64,000 nucleotides of DNA from an uncultured Alphaproteobacteria bacterium (GTDB taxonomy: Bacteria; Pseudomonadota; Alphaproteobacteria; HIMB59; GCA-002718135), in contig CACBAT010000001.1 in assembly GCA_902537325.1 (NCBI GenBank), forward strand, positions 59,908 through 123,907, in the 5' to 3' direction. The notes under the pieces are model-generated. The model was not told the DNA's origin and made no database searches. It saw only the letters and a program-made list of their open reading frames with translations. Positions within the stretch are counted from its first letter, which is position 1, and every line of letters begins with the position of its first letter. The translations under genes were made by a program, and so were the position numbers. Below, in pieces: positions 30,085 to 39,586 of this stretch.

Positions 30085-31466
30085 TAATTATATTTGGGTA
30101 AGTAATTCCCGTGTGCTTCAATTAACCTATCAACCATTGCATATATTTCATCAATAGATAAATTTGCACCAGTGAGTGGGTCAAGCATTGCAGCATGATA
30201 GATGTGCTCTTTTTTATTTGTTAATGCAGCTTCAGCAGTCAATATTTGAACATTTATATTAGTTCTCATTAAAGCTGCTAAATGCTCTGGTAAGCGACCA
30301 GTTTTTTGCGGTTGATTACCTTTTGAATTAATTAAACAAGGAACTTCGACACAGCAATTTGATGGTAAATTATCAATATATCCATCATTCATCACATTAC
30401 CATTAATTGTTACTTCATTGTTGTTTGTTACAGCATCCATTATGTATGATGCATATTCCTTACCTCTTTTTAGAGGTTGATTATGTATGGGTGTCATATC
30501 TTTTTCCAAGTCATCCCAAAGCTTGATATTATTTTCACATCTATCAATGTATTCTTCTATGGGAATTTTATATTGATCAATTAAATCTTGTCTGTTCTGC
30601 TTTATGAACCATGGAACGTATTCAGCAAAATGTTCGCTAGACTCTGTAACAAAATAACCAAATCGTCTTAAAATTTCGTATCTTACTTTTTCATGTAGGA
30701 CTTTATCTGATTCACTATCTTTACCTATACTTCTAGTTGATGTTATTTTATCACTAACAATATCATCAGCTAATTTTTTTAATTTTGGGTAAAGATCTTC
30801 TCCACCATTGCCATTCTTTTTTGTAAACTTTTTATAGAAAGCCATGTGGTTAATTCCAGCACATAGATAATCAATATCCTCAATTTTTTCATTTAAATCT
30901 CTCGCGAGCATTTCTGCAGTTCCTTGTACAGAATGACAAAGTCCTATTGATTTAATTCCAGGGCAAGCATTATTTATTGCTATCATATTTGAACACATTG
31001 GGTTTACATATTGTAACCATATAGAATTTGGACAAAGATCCATTATGTCTTTACCAATATCTACTAAAACGGGAATCGTTCTTAGACCCCTCATAATTCC
31101 ACCAATACCAAGGGTATCAGCTATTGTCTGTTTTAACCCAAACTGATTTGGAATATCAAAATCGATTACTGTTGATGGTTTGTATCCACCTACCTGTATA
31201 GTTGACTGAACAAAATCAGAACCTGCTAAAGCTTCTTTTCTATTAGTGTATGATTTTATATTAGGAGATGCATTCAACTTTTTTGCAATTACATCTAATA
31301 ATTCATGTGATATTTTTAATCTTTTTTCATCAATATCTACAAGTGCAATATCCATTTTTTTAAAATCATCAATGAACATTAAATCTGTAAAAATATTTTT
31401 TGTGAATACTGCGCTACCAGCACCAATTATTGTGAGTTTAGTCAATTTTATACTCCATAATTGCAT
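30084..31466 (-). CDS. melA: GH4 alpha-galactosidase, MelA-like
   Basis: A 460-aa NAD- and Mn-dependent GH4 glycosidase that closely follows E. coli MelA along its whole length. Shared features are IIGAGS for NAD, QTIADTLGIGGIMRGLRTIP, N155 in VNPM, the metal cysteine C177 in GLCHSVQGTAEMLARDLN, and H207 in CAGINHMAFY. The long FVTESSEHFAEYVPWFIK stretch and the terminal IDEIYAMVDRLIEAHGNYLP also match. No signal peptide, so it acts on imported alpha-galactosides. The start is uncertain: the ATG at 31466 overlaps the upstream dioxygenase gene by 29 bp, while a TTG at 31445 gives a family-like N-terminus. Confidence 0.9.
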   Translation of the reverse strand: MQLWSIKLTKLTIIGAGSAVFTKNIFTDLMFIDDFKKMDIALVDIDEKRLKISHELLDVIAKKLNASPNIKSYTNRKEALAGSDFVQSTIQVGGYKPSTVIDFDIPNQFGLKQTIADTLGIGGIMRGLRTIPVLVDIGKDIMDLCPNSIWLQYVNPMCSNMIAINNACPGIKSIGLCHSVQGTAEMLARDLNEKIEDIDYLCAGINHMAFYKKFTKKNGNGGEDLYPKLKKLADDIVSDKITSTRSIGKDSESDKVLHEKVRYEILRRFGYFVTESSEHFAEYVPWFIKQNRQDLIDQYKIPIEEYIDRCENNIKLWDDLEKDMTPIHNQPLKRGKEYASYIMDAVTNNNEVTINGNVMNDGYIDNLPSNCCVEVPCLINSKGNQPQKTGRLPEHLAALMRTNINVQILTAEAALTNKKEHIYHAAMLDPLTGANLSIDEIYAMVDRLIEAHGNYLPKYN

Positions 31467-32178
31467 TATGATTTGCTACTTTTAACTGTTTATATGAAGC
31501 ATGTCCAATTTCTTTATAAGGATTATTGGATTTAGTATTAAAGCACACTATTAATGTTCTTCTAGAATTTTGTGATTTATTTGCATCGGAAGAGTGCAAT
31601 AGATTTGCATGAAAGAATAATGCATCTCCTGGTTCTGCTTCAATATAAACAGACTCATGTCTTTTTTCTAATTCTCTTATTCTTTCATTATCTGCGGTTT
31701 GTTCAGGTGTGTCTGATCGTGCATGGCTAATTCTTCCAACACGATGAGAACCCTTTAATACTTTGAGACAACCATTTTTTTTATCTGCTTTATCTAACAT
31801 TATAAAACATGATGCCATATCTGGATAAAGACAAGCATTGTGATACCAATAACCATAATCTTGATGCCAATCAAATCCACCATCACCTGGATTTTTCCAA
31901 ATAATTTTAGAATGATAATGATAAACTTCATCATTTAAGAAAATTTCCATTGGTTTGACTATTCTTTCATTAGTAGAGAATTTTCCAAATAAATCTTCTG
32001 AAGGATAATTCCACATCGTCATTGTTAGTTTACCAGTTGAAGTTGTTGTTTCTCTAGCACTCTCCTCTTTATCTTGTCGAATAGCTATATATTGATTTAG
32101 CTTATCGATCTCTTTATTAGAAAAAAGACCTTTCTTTAGTACAAATCCATTCGTTATAAAATTCTGCAAATCAGTCAT
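31438..32178 (-). CDS. phytanoyl-CoA dioxygenase (PhyH) family protein
   Basis: A 246-aa Fe(II)/2-oxoglutarate oxygenase of the PhyH family. The facial triad is H105 and D107 (FDWHQDYGYWYHN) plus H195 (ANLLHSSDAN), with R206/R207 to bind 2-oxoglutarate; the pattern GCLKVLKGSHRVGRI is also typical. The native substrate is unknown; family members hydroxylate many small molecules. It is the first gene of a minus-strand set with the MelA-like and PanB-like genes. A perfect TTGACA on the minus strand (32224-32219) sits in the 66-bp divergent spacer towards the second GH4 gene, but no clear -10 was found. Confidence 0.85.
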   Translation of the reverse strand: MTDLQNFITNGFVLKKGLFSNKEIDKLNQYIAIRQDKEESARETTTSTGKLTMTMWNYPSEDLFGKFSTNERIVKPMEIFLNDEVYHYHSKIIWKNPGDGGFDWHQDYGYWYHNACLYPDMASCFIMLDKADKKNGCLKVLKGSHRVGRISHARSDTPEQTADNERIRELEKRHESVYIEAEPGDALFFHANLLHSSDANKSQNSRRTLIVCFNTKSNNPYKEIGHASYKQLKVANHNAIMEYKID

Positions 32179-32244
32179 TTTTAATATTGTTTTTAATGAT
32201 GTATAAAAAATAAAATATTGTCAATTAATTTACTCAGTGTAAAA

Positions 32245-33738
32245 ATGCAAAATATGAAAATTAGTTTTATTGGTGCTGGCAGTATAGGTTTTACTCAAAC
32301 TTTAGTAAGAGACTTGCTAAAAGTTCCTGAATTTCAAGACATCACTCTTTCATTTCATGATATATCAGAAAAAAATTTAGATTTGGTTTCTCGATTAATT
32401 CAAAAAGATATTGAGCAAAATAAACTTCCAGCAAAGATTGAACAATCTACTGATAGAAAAAAATCTTTAGATGGAGCTAAATATATTATCAACTGTACTC
32501 GAATTGGTGGGTTAGAAGCATTTGAACATGATATAAATATCCCTCTTCAATATGGAGTTGATCAATGTGTGGGAGATACAATTTGTGCTGGTGGAATTTT
32601 ATATGGACAAAGAAATATTCCTCAAACTTTAAATTTTTGTGAAGATATAAAATCTTATTCCCATAAAGATGCATTATTCTTAAATTATTCTAACCCCATG
32701 GCTATGAACACATGGGCAGCTATATCAGAAGCAAAAGTAAATACAGTTGGCTTATGTCATGGTGTTCAAGGTGGTGCTAAATTAATTTCTAAAGCTTTAG
32801 GTTCTGAAAATGATACAGATCTTGAGTATATGTGTAGCGGCATCAATCATATGACATGGTACATTGAATTAAAATACAAAGGCAAAAATGTTACAAAAGA
32901 TGAGCTTGTCGAGGCACTAGAAAATCATCCAGAAATATCAAAACAAGAAAAAGTTAGAATTGATATTCTGAAGAGATTTGGTTTGTTCTCAACTGAGAGT
33001 AATGGTCATTTAAGTGAATATCTTCCATGGTACAGGAAAAGAGTAGAAGAAATACCAAAGTGGATTGATTTATCAAATTGGATACATGGTGAAACGGGTG
33101 GCTATTTGAGAGTTACCTCAGAAAAAAGAAATTGGTTTGTTGAAGATTTTTCAAAATTTTTAAATGAATCTGGAATTGATTTATCAACCCATAAAAGATC
33201 CACTGAACATGGAAGCTATATAATAGAAGCTATAGAAACTAACAGACCTTATCGTGGACATTTTAATGTTGTCAATAATGGCACAATAATAAATTTACCT
33301 GACGATTGTGTAATCGAGAGTACTGGTATGGTTGATAAGGATGGTATTAAAATGATTAAAGGTATCGAATTACCCATGGCTTGCGCATCACTTTGCCGTA
33401 CTTCAATTGACGTTCAAAGAATGGCCGTCAAAGCTGCAATTGAAGGTGATATCAATCTTTTAAAATTAGCTGTTCTACAAGATCCATTAGTAAGTGCTGT
33501 TTGTTCACCTGATGAAGTTTGGGCAATGGTAGATGAAATGTTAGTTGCACAATCTAAGTGGTTACCGCAATATCAAAACGAAATGGATCAAGCATTAGAA
33601 AGAATAAAAAAATCAACTGTTAAAAAGAAAAATTTCAAAGGTGCTGCTAGAATGAAAACAAGATCACCTGAAGAGTTAAAAAATGATAAAGAATCATCTC
33701 TTCTTGTAGAAGCACAAGCTTTTGAATTTGATAAATAA
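32245..33738 (+). CDS. GH4 family glycosidase, second paralogue
   Basis: A 497-aa GH4 enzyme, divergent from the MelA-like gene. It has FIGAGS for NAD, QCVGDTICAGGILYGQRNIP in place of the MelA-type QTIADT segment, C171 in GLCHGVQGGAK, and H202 in CSGINHMTWY. The family C-terminus is SPDEVWAMVDEMLVAQSKWL, then PQY. The D-C-V-G-D-T-I-C-A-G signature differs from MelA, so the substrate may be another alpha-glycoside or a glycosiduronide. A lysine-rich C-terminal tail of about 50 residues beyond the family end is unusual. ATGs at 32245 and 32254 are both possible starts; a longer TTG start at 32218 is unlikely. No signal peptide. Confidence 0.85.
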   Translation: MQNMKISFIGAGSIGFTQTLVRDLLKVPEFQDITLSFHDISEKNLDLVSRLIQKDIEQNKLPAKIEQSTDRKKSLDGAKYIINCTRIGGLEAFEHDINIPLQYGVDQCVGDTICAGGILYGQRNIPQTLNFCEDIKSYSHKDALFLNYSNPMAMNTWAAISEAKVNTVGLCHGVQGGAKLISKALGSENDTDLEYMCSGINHMTWYIELKYKGKNVTKDELVEALENHPEISKQEKVRIDILKRFGLFSTESNGHLSEYLPWYRKRVEEIPKWIDLSNWIHGETGGYLRVTSEKRNWFVEDFSKFLNESGIDLSTHKRSTEHGSYIIEAIETNRPYRGHFNVVNNGTIINLPDDCVIESTGMVDKDGIKMIKGIELPMACASLCRTSIDVQRMAVKAAIEGDINLLKLAVLQDPLVSAVCSPDEVWAMVDEMLVAQSKWLPQYQNEMDQALERIKKSTVKKKNFKGAARMKTRSPEELKNDKESSLLVEAQAFEFDK

Positions 33739-33741
33739 TTT

Positions 33742-35271
33742 ATGAAAGAAATTAAAAATGTTGTTATTTTAGGCGGTGGAACTGCTGGTTGGTTAGCCGC
33801 TTATATTATGAGTGATTTTTTTTACTCTAATAAATTAAATGCAAATGTAAAAGTAATTGAATCATCAAAAATTCCTACCATTGGTGTTGGAGAGGGAACA
33901 ACAAGTATTTTTTATGAGTTTTTAAAAAAATATAATTTAGATGAGACAGATTTTTTAAAAGAAACTAAAGCTACTTTAAAGTTTGGTATTGTTCATAAAG
34001 ACTGGAAAGAATTAGGGTATACATATTATGGACCAATTGATGATCCACAATTAATTGCACCAAAAGGTAAGCCAGAAAATTTTGAATATTTAAAAGCTTA
34101 TGCTGTTGCTGCTGGGAGACCAGTTTCAGAAATTCACCTTCATACTTTGCTTATGCAAAATAAAAAAGTTCCATACGTTTATAAAGATAATAACTTAGAA
34201 CTTATTAGTCCGTTTTATTATGCATATCATTTTGATAATTCACTAGTGGCTAGTTATTTAAAGAAAAGATCACAGAATATAGAAATAATTGATGATATTT
34301 ATACATCTTCTAAAATGAATGATGATGGAACAGTAAAATCTTTACATTTTGAAAGTGGTTTAGAGTTAGAAGTTGATCTTGTTGTTGATTGTAGTGGATT
34401 TAGGAAATTAATTATTGGAGACCAGTACAAAACAAAATGGAAATCTTATCAAGACAACTTGCCAGTTAATAGAGCAATGCCATTTTTTCTAGATATTAAT
34501 GAAGATAATTATATTAATTATACTTTAGCTTGGGCACAAAAATTTGGTTGGATGTGGCAAATTCCAACCCAAGAAAGAATAGGTGCTGGCTATGTATATT
34601 GTGATCAATTTATATCACCTGATCAAGCACAAGAAGAAATAGAAAAAGTTCTTGGACATAAAATTGAACCAAGAAGAGATATAAAATTTAATAGTGGTCG
34701 TCTTGAAAAGTATTGGGTAAAAAATTGTTTAGCAATTGGATTATCATCTGGATTTCTTGAACCATTGGAGGCTACCTCCATTCATAGTACGTTAGTACAA
34801 TTAATTTTATTTGCTTCTGAATATTTAAAAAAAGAAATGGATTTTAATGATGATGCTAAAATATCAGATTTTAATAATCGTATTGGTCGACAGTTTGATG
34901 ATTTTAAAACATTTTTGAATATGCATTATGTTTCTAAAAGAAGAGACTCAAAATTTTGGGAATATGTTGCCGATGAATGTATTAGTGATGAAACAAAAAA
35001 ACTTATATCACTTTGGCAAGATGAACTTCCAAGTTTGGATCACTTTGATGATTACTTATCTGGTTTACCTCATGTACAATCACAATTATATTATCCGGTA
35101 GTTGATGGTTTAGGTTTATTAAATAAAGAATCTGCAAGAGATCAAATGAGTAAATATGATCTTCGATCGACTTCCAGAAAGTTTTACAATGAATTTTCTG
35201 AAAAATTTAATGAAATTATAAAGAATTCCCTTACACACAACCAATTTATAGATCTTTCAGTAAATTCTTAA
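33742..35271 (+). CDS. flavin-dependent tryptophan-halogenase family protein
   Basis: A 509-aa member of the flavin-dependent (tryptophan) halogenase family. FAD-binding motif GGGTAGW at 11-17; the lysine that relays hypohalous acid in PrnA (K79) corresponds to K80 (ATLKFGIVHKDW); WMWQIP at 270-275 is the family WxWxIP; and SGFLEPLEATSIH (about 336-348) supplies the catalytic glutamate (E343, PrnA E346). So the expected chemistry could be retained. It follows the second GH4 gene by 3 bp and precedes the AgpA-like gene, so a sugar or glycoside context is indicated rather than a typical natural-product cluster. The substrate, or whether it halogenates at all, is unknown. Confidence 0.82.
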   Translation: MKEIKNVVILGGGTAGWLAAYIMSDFFYSNKLNANVKVIESSKIPTIGVGEGTTSIFYEFLKKYNLDETDFLKETKATLKFGIVHKDWKELGYTYYGPIDDPQLIAPKGKPENFEYLKAYAVAAGRPVSEIHLHTLLMQNKKVPYVYKDNNLELISPFYYAYHFDNSLVASYLKKRSQNIEIIDDIYTSSKMNDDGTVKSLHFESGLELEVDLVVDCSGFRKLIIGDQYKTKWKSYQDNLPVNRAMPFFLDINEDNYINYTLAWAQKFGWMWQIPTQERIGAGYVYCDQFISPDQAQEEIEKVLGHKIEPRRDIKFNSGRLEKYWVKNCLAIGLSSGFLEPLEATSIHSTLVQLILFASEYLKKEMDFNDDAKISDFNNRIGRQFDDFKTFLNMHYVSKRRDSKFWEYVADECISDETKKLISLWQDELPSLDHFDDYLSGLPHVQSQLYYPVVDGLGLLNKESARDQMSKYDLRSTSRKFYNEFSEKFNEIIKNSLTHNQFIDLSVNS

Positions 35272-35349
35272 TATTCTATAAAATATTCAAATTTTCATAT
35301 TGATTTTGAGACAAAAAAACCTTTTATTTAAATAAATATTTATTTCCAA

Positions 35350-35356
35350 GGGAGGA
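35350..35356 (+). promoter_or_regulatory. Shine-Dalgarno of the AgpA-like gene
   Basis: GGGAGGA lies just before two tandem ATGs (35357 and 35360). The first is only one base from the GGAGG core, so the second is the likelier start. Most genes in this window have no such site. Confidence 0.75.
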
Positions 35357-35359
35357 ATG

Positions 35360-37387
35360 ATGGGTATTGAAACTAAATTTAAATTTAAAAGTAAGGCAGC
35401 CAGCTTACTTGTAGGAGTGAGCATGCTAGCTATATCTTCTACTGCAAGTGGTCTAGAAACACTGCCTGAAGATAAGAGTATGTCTGGCATGAAGATAGAG
35501 CTCGTTGGTAGAGATGATTTATGGACTTACAAAAGTTGTGATAACTATAATGAATCTCCGTTGACCAAGTCTTATGTTGATGCTGGCAAATTACCACCAG
35601 TTAATGAAAGGATGCCAAAAGAACCATGGATGGCAAAAACAGATCAAATGGTTGATGGTATTGGTGAATATGGTGGCACATTCCGTCATGTAATTGGTGG
35701 AAGACCAGAGGGTTTCAACTGGTTAGCTGGTCAAAGTCAAGGTTGGGGTGGAATTAACATTCAGTTAATGGAATCTTTAACAAGACTTGGTCCATTATGG
35801 CAAATTAAACCAGAGGAAGCTAATCCACTTCCAAATTTAGCTAAAGATTGGGAATGGAGTTCTGATAGAAAATCATTAACAATGAATCTAATTGAAGGTG
35901 CAAGATGGTCTGATGGAGACATTTTTGATACTGAAGATATAGATTTTTGGTGGAACGATAATGTTCAAGACGCAAATGTTGCATCTAGATTACCAAAAGA
36001 TGCATTAGGTGCTGGAACAACACTTGAAATTTTGGGACCATATTCATTCAAATTTAATTTTGATGAACCAAAAGGTAATGCAGTCTTAGCACAACTTGCA
36101 TATATGGGGGGAGCGCCTGGACCATCACATGTGATGAAGCCACTTCACCCAGCTCATAATAGTGATGCTACATATGAGTCTTATGCAAATGGTATGCCGG
36201 CAAGTGTTTTGCCAATAGTTACACTTGGTGCATATGTGCCTGTAGTTCATAAAGTTGATGAGCTAATGGTAATGAAACGTAATCCATACTATTGGAAAGT
36301 AGATGAGGAGTGTAATCAACTTCCTTACTACAATGAAACTATCTACAAGTTAACATCTTGGGATGATAGAACCACGCAAGCTTTAGCTGGAACTGGAGAT
36401 TTTTCAAATATGGAAAACCCAGGAAATTATGTTGAAGCTTTAAAACAGAATAAAGATCCGAACTCTCCAGTTAAATCAGTTTTTGGAACTAGATTAATTG
36501 CTTGGGACCTTATGATGAATTTATCATCAGATTTTGGTGTTAGTAGTGATTATGAAAGAGAGCTAAGACAATTATTCAGAAATGTGGAATTTAGAAAAGC
36601 AATTTCTCATGCAATGGACAGAGACACTATGGGTCAATCTGTTGCAAGGGGCCCTTTCTTCCATCCACATGCTGGTGGTTTTGTAGCTGGTTCACCATTT
36701 CATAATTTTGAAGACTCAATTTATTATGGATATAATGCTTCAGGAGCAAACAGTATCCTTGATGGTTTAGGTCTAAAAGATTCTGATGGTAATGGAATTA
36801 GAAACTTACCAAATGGTGGTGCTGATTTAGTAATTGATATACTTCACTCAAGTACTAGATCTACTGACATTAAGCTTGCTGATGCAGCGGTCAGTATGTT
36901 TGAAGCAATAGGTATTAAACCTGTTCTTAAACCAAGTGATAATACAGATGCCTTTACCGATAATGGTAATTGGAGTATGTTTATTGCTAGAGAGCACTGG
37001 GTTGTAGCAACAAAAAATATTGGTGATAGATTACCAACTACAACTCAAAACCCTGCTTGGCATAGGGACAATGGTGGAGATCTTCTACCTTTCGAAGAAA
37101 CATTAGTAGAAAAAGCTAAAGGTATTTTAGCAACAAATGATCTTTCGGAAGTTGCAAGTCTTGCAAGAGATATCCAAAGAGTTCGAACTGAAAACGTATA
37201 TACAGTGGGTTTAATTCAAGCTCCTGCTGCACTTCTAATTAATAAAAGGATTAAAAACAATCATCCTGGTGCACCTGTATACATGTATGAGTGGGCTGAA
37301 GATGGTGTAATGAGAGAAAGACTTTACACACCAAAAGCAGATCAACTTGACGAATTCTTGCCTGGTGTACTGGCAGAATATAAATAA
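35360..37387 (+). CDS. ABC transporter solute-binding protein, family 5, AgpA-like
   Basis: A 675-aa periplasmic binding protein of the peptide/oligosaccharide type (SBP family 5). It has an N-terminal signal peptide (about residues 1-31, hydrophobic AASLLVGVSMLAISSTASG). The family core is seen in WEWSSDRKSLTMNLIEGARW and SDGDIFDTEDIDFWW. The length (most peptide SBPs are 500-550 aa) and LVGRDDLWTYKSCDNYNE resemble AgpA, the alpha-galactoside binding protein of Sinorhizobium, recalled from memory and not compared here. Neighbouring GH4 genes support alpha-galactosides as the ligand. The gene is followed by a terminator-like hairpin and the permeases. Confidence 0.82.
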   Translation: MGIETKFKFKSKAASLLVGVSMLAISSTASGLETLPEDKSMSGMKIELVGRDDLWTYKSCDNYNESPLTKSYVDAGKLPPVNERMPKEPWMAKTDQMVDGIGEYGGTFRHVIGGRPEGFNWLAGQSQGWGGINIQLMESLTRLGPLWQIKPEEANPLPNLAKDWEWSSDRKSLTMNLIEGARWSDGDIFDTEDIDFWWNDNVQDANVASRLPKDALGAGTTLEILGPYSFKFNFDEPKGNAVLAQLAYMGGAPGPSHVMKPLHPAHNSDATYESYANGMPASVLPIVTLGAYVPVVHKVDELMVMKRNPYYWKVDEECNQLPYYNETIYKLTSWDDRTTQALAGTGDFSNMENPGNYVEALKQNKDPNSPVKSVFGTRLIAWDLMMNLSSDFGVSSDYERELRQLFRNVEFRKAISHAMDRDTMGQSVARGPFFHPHAGGFVAGSPFHNFEDSIYYGYNASGANSILDGLGLKDSDGNGIRNLPNGGADLVIDILHSSTRSTDIKLADAAVSMFEAIGIKPVLKPSDNTDAFTDNGNWSMFIAREHWVVATKNIGDRLPTTTQNPAWHRDNGGDLLPFEETLVEKAKGILATNDLSEVASLARDIQRVRTENVYTVGLIQAPAALLINKRIKNNHPGAPVYMYEWAEDGVMRERLYTPKADQLDEFLPGVLAEYK

Positions 37388-37396
37388 CTTTAATTT

Positions 37397-37430
37397 ATAT
37401 GGCCCATTTTAATGGGCCATATTTTTTTTT
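37397..37430 (+). terminator. intercistronic terminator after the AgpA-like gene
   Basis: The arms ATATGGCCCATT (37397-37408) and AATGGGCCATAT (37411-37422) form a 12-bp perfect hairpin with a 2-base loop, followed by a T run to 37430. This looks like a Rho-independent terminator, and the permease ATG starts only 4 bp later. Partial termination here would give the binding protein in excess over the permeases. Confidence 0.85.
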
Positions 37431-37433
37431 GAA

Positions 37434-38459
37434 ATGGGATTTCTAGTTTTTTTTATAAAAAGAGCATTAGCAACAATTCCTTTGCTATTTGCAATTACTG
37501 TAGTTGCTTTTACTCTTCTTCAAGCAATGCCTGGTGATTATGCAGATCAATGGAAAAATCAAACAATGATGTTGGGAGGTATAAGTGAAGAAGAGGCACA
37601 AATTCAAGCAGATGAATTACGGGTAAAGTTGGGATTAGATAAACCAGTTTACATTCAATATTTTAATTGGGTAAAAGATTTAACCCTGTATTGGGATCTA
37701 GGAGAATCTTTTATTCAAAAAAGATCAGTCAATGAAGTTGTTGGTGATAGAATTCCAAGAACCCTATTGTTAGCTTTTATATGTTATTTTAATGCTGTCA
37801 CAATTGGAATATTAGCAGGTGTTTATGCAGCAACGCATCAATATCAAATTGGAGATCAAGTAGCTACAGTATTAACATTTTTAGCCTTTTCAATTCCAAA
37901 ATTTATCATTGCTATTTTTATTTTATATTTTTGGGCTATAAAATTTCATTCCCCTTATTATGGGTCATTATTTTCACAAGAATATGTTCTCCAAGAAGGT
38001 TGGTGGAGTTTAGCAAAGACATGGGATTTCTTTTTACATACATGGCCTATTATTGCTGTTGGTAGTTTTGTTGGTGCTGGATATCAAATGAGAATGATGA
38101 GAGGAAATTTATTAGATGTTTTAAAAATGCAATTTATTGAAACAGCAAGAGCTAAAGGGTTAAAGGAAAGCAAAATAATTTGGAAGCACGGGGTTCCAAA
38201 TGCGTTACATCCAATTATAATGAATCAAGGAAGAAGTGTTGGGTATTTAATTGAAGGAGAAATAGAGGTAGCAATAGTTTTAGCTATTCCAACAGTTGGG
38301 CCATTAATTTTAAGTTCGGTTTCATCTATGGATATTTATGTTGCGTCCTCTATTTTTATGATTTTATCTTTGATTTTAGTTATTGGTAATTTTGTTGCAG
38401 ATTGTATTTTAGCATTACTTGATCCAAGAATAAGAGATATGGCTGGTGGGGCTGCATAA
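37434..38459 (+). CDS. ABC transporter permease, DppB/OppB type
   Basis: A 341-aa inner-membrane permease for the family 5 system. It has an N-terminal membrane segment (about 5-28, RALATIPLLFAITVVAFTLL), the periplasmic loop with QADELRVKLGLDKPVYIQYF, and five further segments. The cytoplasmic EAA-type loop is FIETARAKGLKESKIIWKHG, ending with VPNALHPI. Most DppB/OppB proteins are 305-340 aa. It begins directly after the terminator hairpin, with no room for a Shine-Dalgarno leader of its own. Its TAA overlaps the next ATG. Confidence 0.9.
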   Translation: MGFLVFFIKRALATIPLLFAITVVAFTLLQAMPGDYADQWKNQTMMLGGISEEEAQIQADELRVKLGLDKPVYIQYFNWVKDLTLYWDLGESFIQKRSVNEVVGDRIPRTLLLAFICYFNAVTIGILAGVYAATHQYQIGDQVATVLTFLAFSIPKFIIAIFILYFWAIKFHSPYYGSLFSQEYVLQEGWWSLAKTWDFFLHTWPIIAVGSFVGAGYQMRMMRGNLLDVLKMQFIETARAKGLKESKIIWKHGVPNALHPIIMNQGRSVGYLIEGEIEVAIVLAIPTVGPLILSSVSSMDIYVASSIFMILSLILVIGNFVADCILALLDPRIRDMAGGAA

Positions 38460-39586
38460 TGAATAGCAATAAAGAAAATTTAACTTTAAATGCAGAAGCA
38501 AAAAATTATTCAAAAGTTAATTCACATTGGCATCTATCTTTTTTAAGATTAAAAAAAAACCGTTATGGTATGTTTGGATTTTACAGTGTAATTTTTATTT
38601 TTCTATTAGCTATATTTGCAGAATTTTTATCACCACATAGTTATAAAAAAACATATCCTGATAAACTATATTATCCACCTCAAGCTTTACATTTTATAGA
38701 CAATGAAGGTAATTTTCACTTAAGACCTTTTGTTTATGATCTTGTTGAAGAAATGGATATGGAAACATTTGAGTTTACTTTCACAGAGTCTGAAGAAATG
38801 ATACCAGTTTATTTTTTTATTAGGGGTGATGAATATTCTTTTTTTGGTATTAAATCGAACATTCGTTTATTTGGAAACACAAATGGAATGATCCATATCT
38901 TAGGCACTGATAATATGGGTAGGGATATATTATCTAGGATGCTTATTGGAACACAGATTACATTATTGTTTGCTATGATTGCAGTTTTTGCATCATTAAT
39001 TCTTGGATTAATAGTCGGAATAAGTTCAGGATATTATGGGGGAACTTACGATTTAATTGCTCAACGTGTTACAGAATTTGCATTATCATTCCCTGCTTAT
39101 CCTTTGTATTTTGCTTTAGTGGCATTATTGCCAAGGAGGGCAGACGAGACAGTAGTATTCGTACTTTTTGCTGGTATCATAGTACTATTAAACTGGGCAT
39201 CAATAGCAAGAGAAATTAGAGGTAAGACTTTCTTAGTACGTAACTTAGAGTTTGTGAGAGCAGCCAGAGCTCTTGGAGCTTCTAGATCTCGTATAATGAT
39301 TCAACATATTTTTCCAAATACATTGTCTCATGTTATTGTTTGGACATCCTTTACAATACCATCAATTATTTTAGTTGAAACTTTCCTTAGTTTTTTAGGA
39401 GTAGGTGTTCAACATCCGATGGTTTCTTGGGGTGTTATGCTGAACCAAGTTTTAGATATTCAAAGTTTTGCTTATGCTCCTTGGATGATGGCACCAGTTG
39501 GAATGATTATTTTCACAGTCTTAGCATTCAACGCTTTTGGAGACGGTATTAGAGACGCAGTTGACCCTTATGCAGTCACAAAATAA
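38459..39586 (+). CDS. ABC transporter permease, DppC/OppC type, with periplasmic insertion
   Basis: A 375-aa permease partner. After the first membrane segment (about 37-60, MFGFYSVIFIFLLAIFAEFL) there is a large periplasmic insertion (about 62-140, acidic and aromatic) before HILGTDNMGRDILSRMLIG, the DppC landmark. The EAA loop is VRAARALGASRSRIMIQHIF, with PNTL following. Ordinary DppC proteins are about 300 aa, so the insertion is a real difference; long OppC-like permeases of this kind occur with AgpA-, YejA- and related oligosaccharide or antibiotic importers. Its 3' end overlaps the ATPase gene by 17 bp. Confidence 0.9.
   Translation: MNSNKENLTLNAEAKNYSKVNSHWHLSFLRLKKNRYGMFGFYSVIFIFLLAIFAEFLSPHSYKKTYPDKLYYPPQALHFIDNEGNFHLRPFVYDLVEEMDMETFEFTFTESEEMIPVYFFIRGDEYSFFGIKSNIRLFGNTNGMIHILGTDNMGRDILSRMLIGTQITLLFAMIAVFASLILGLIVGISSGYYGGTYDLIAQRVTEFALSFPAYPLYFALVALLPRRADETVVFVLFAGIIVLLNWASIAREIRGKTFLVRNLEFVRAARALGASRSRIMIQHIFPNTLSHVIVWTSFTIPSIILVETFLSFLGVGVQHPMVSWGVMLNQVLDIQSFAYAPWMMAPVGMIIFTVLAFNAFGDGIRDAVDPYAVTK

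Noticed and set aside
39537..39569. Longer N-terminus for the fused ATPase from a TTG at 39537
   Set aside because: The extra codons are the permease 3' end read in another frame; the ATG at 39570 gives the normal family start.
7366..39586. Three gene pairs (hisS-prfA, carA-carB, permease-ATPase) overlap by exactly 17 bp
   Set aside because: The overlap sequences are unrelated; with so many overlapping genes this is probably coincidence.
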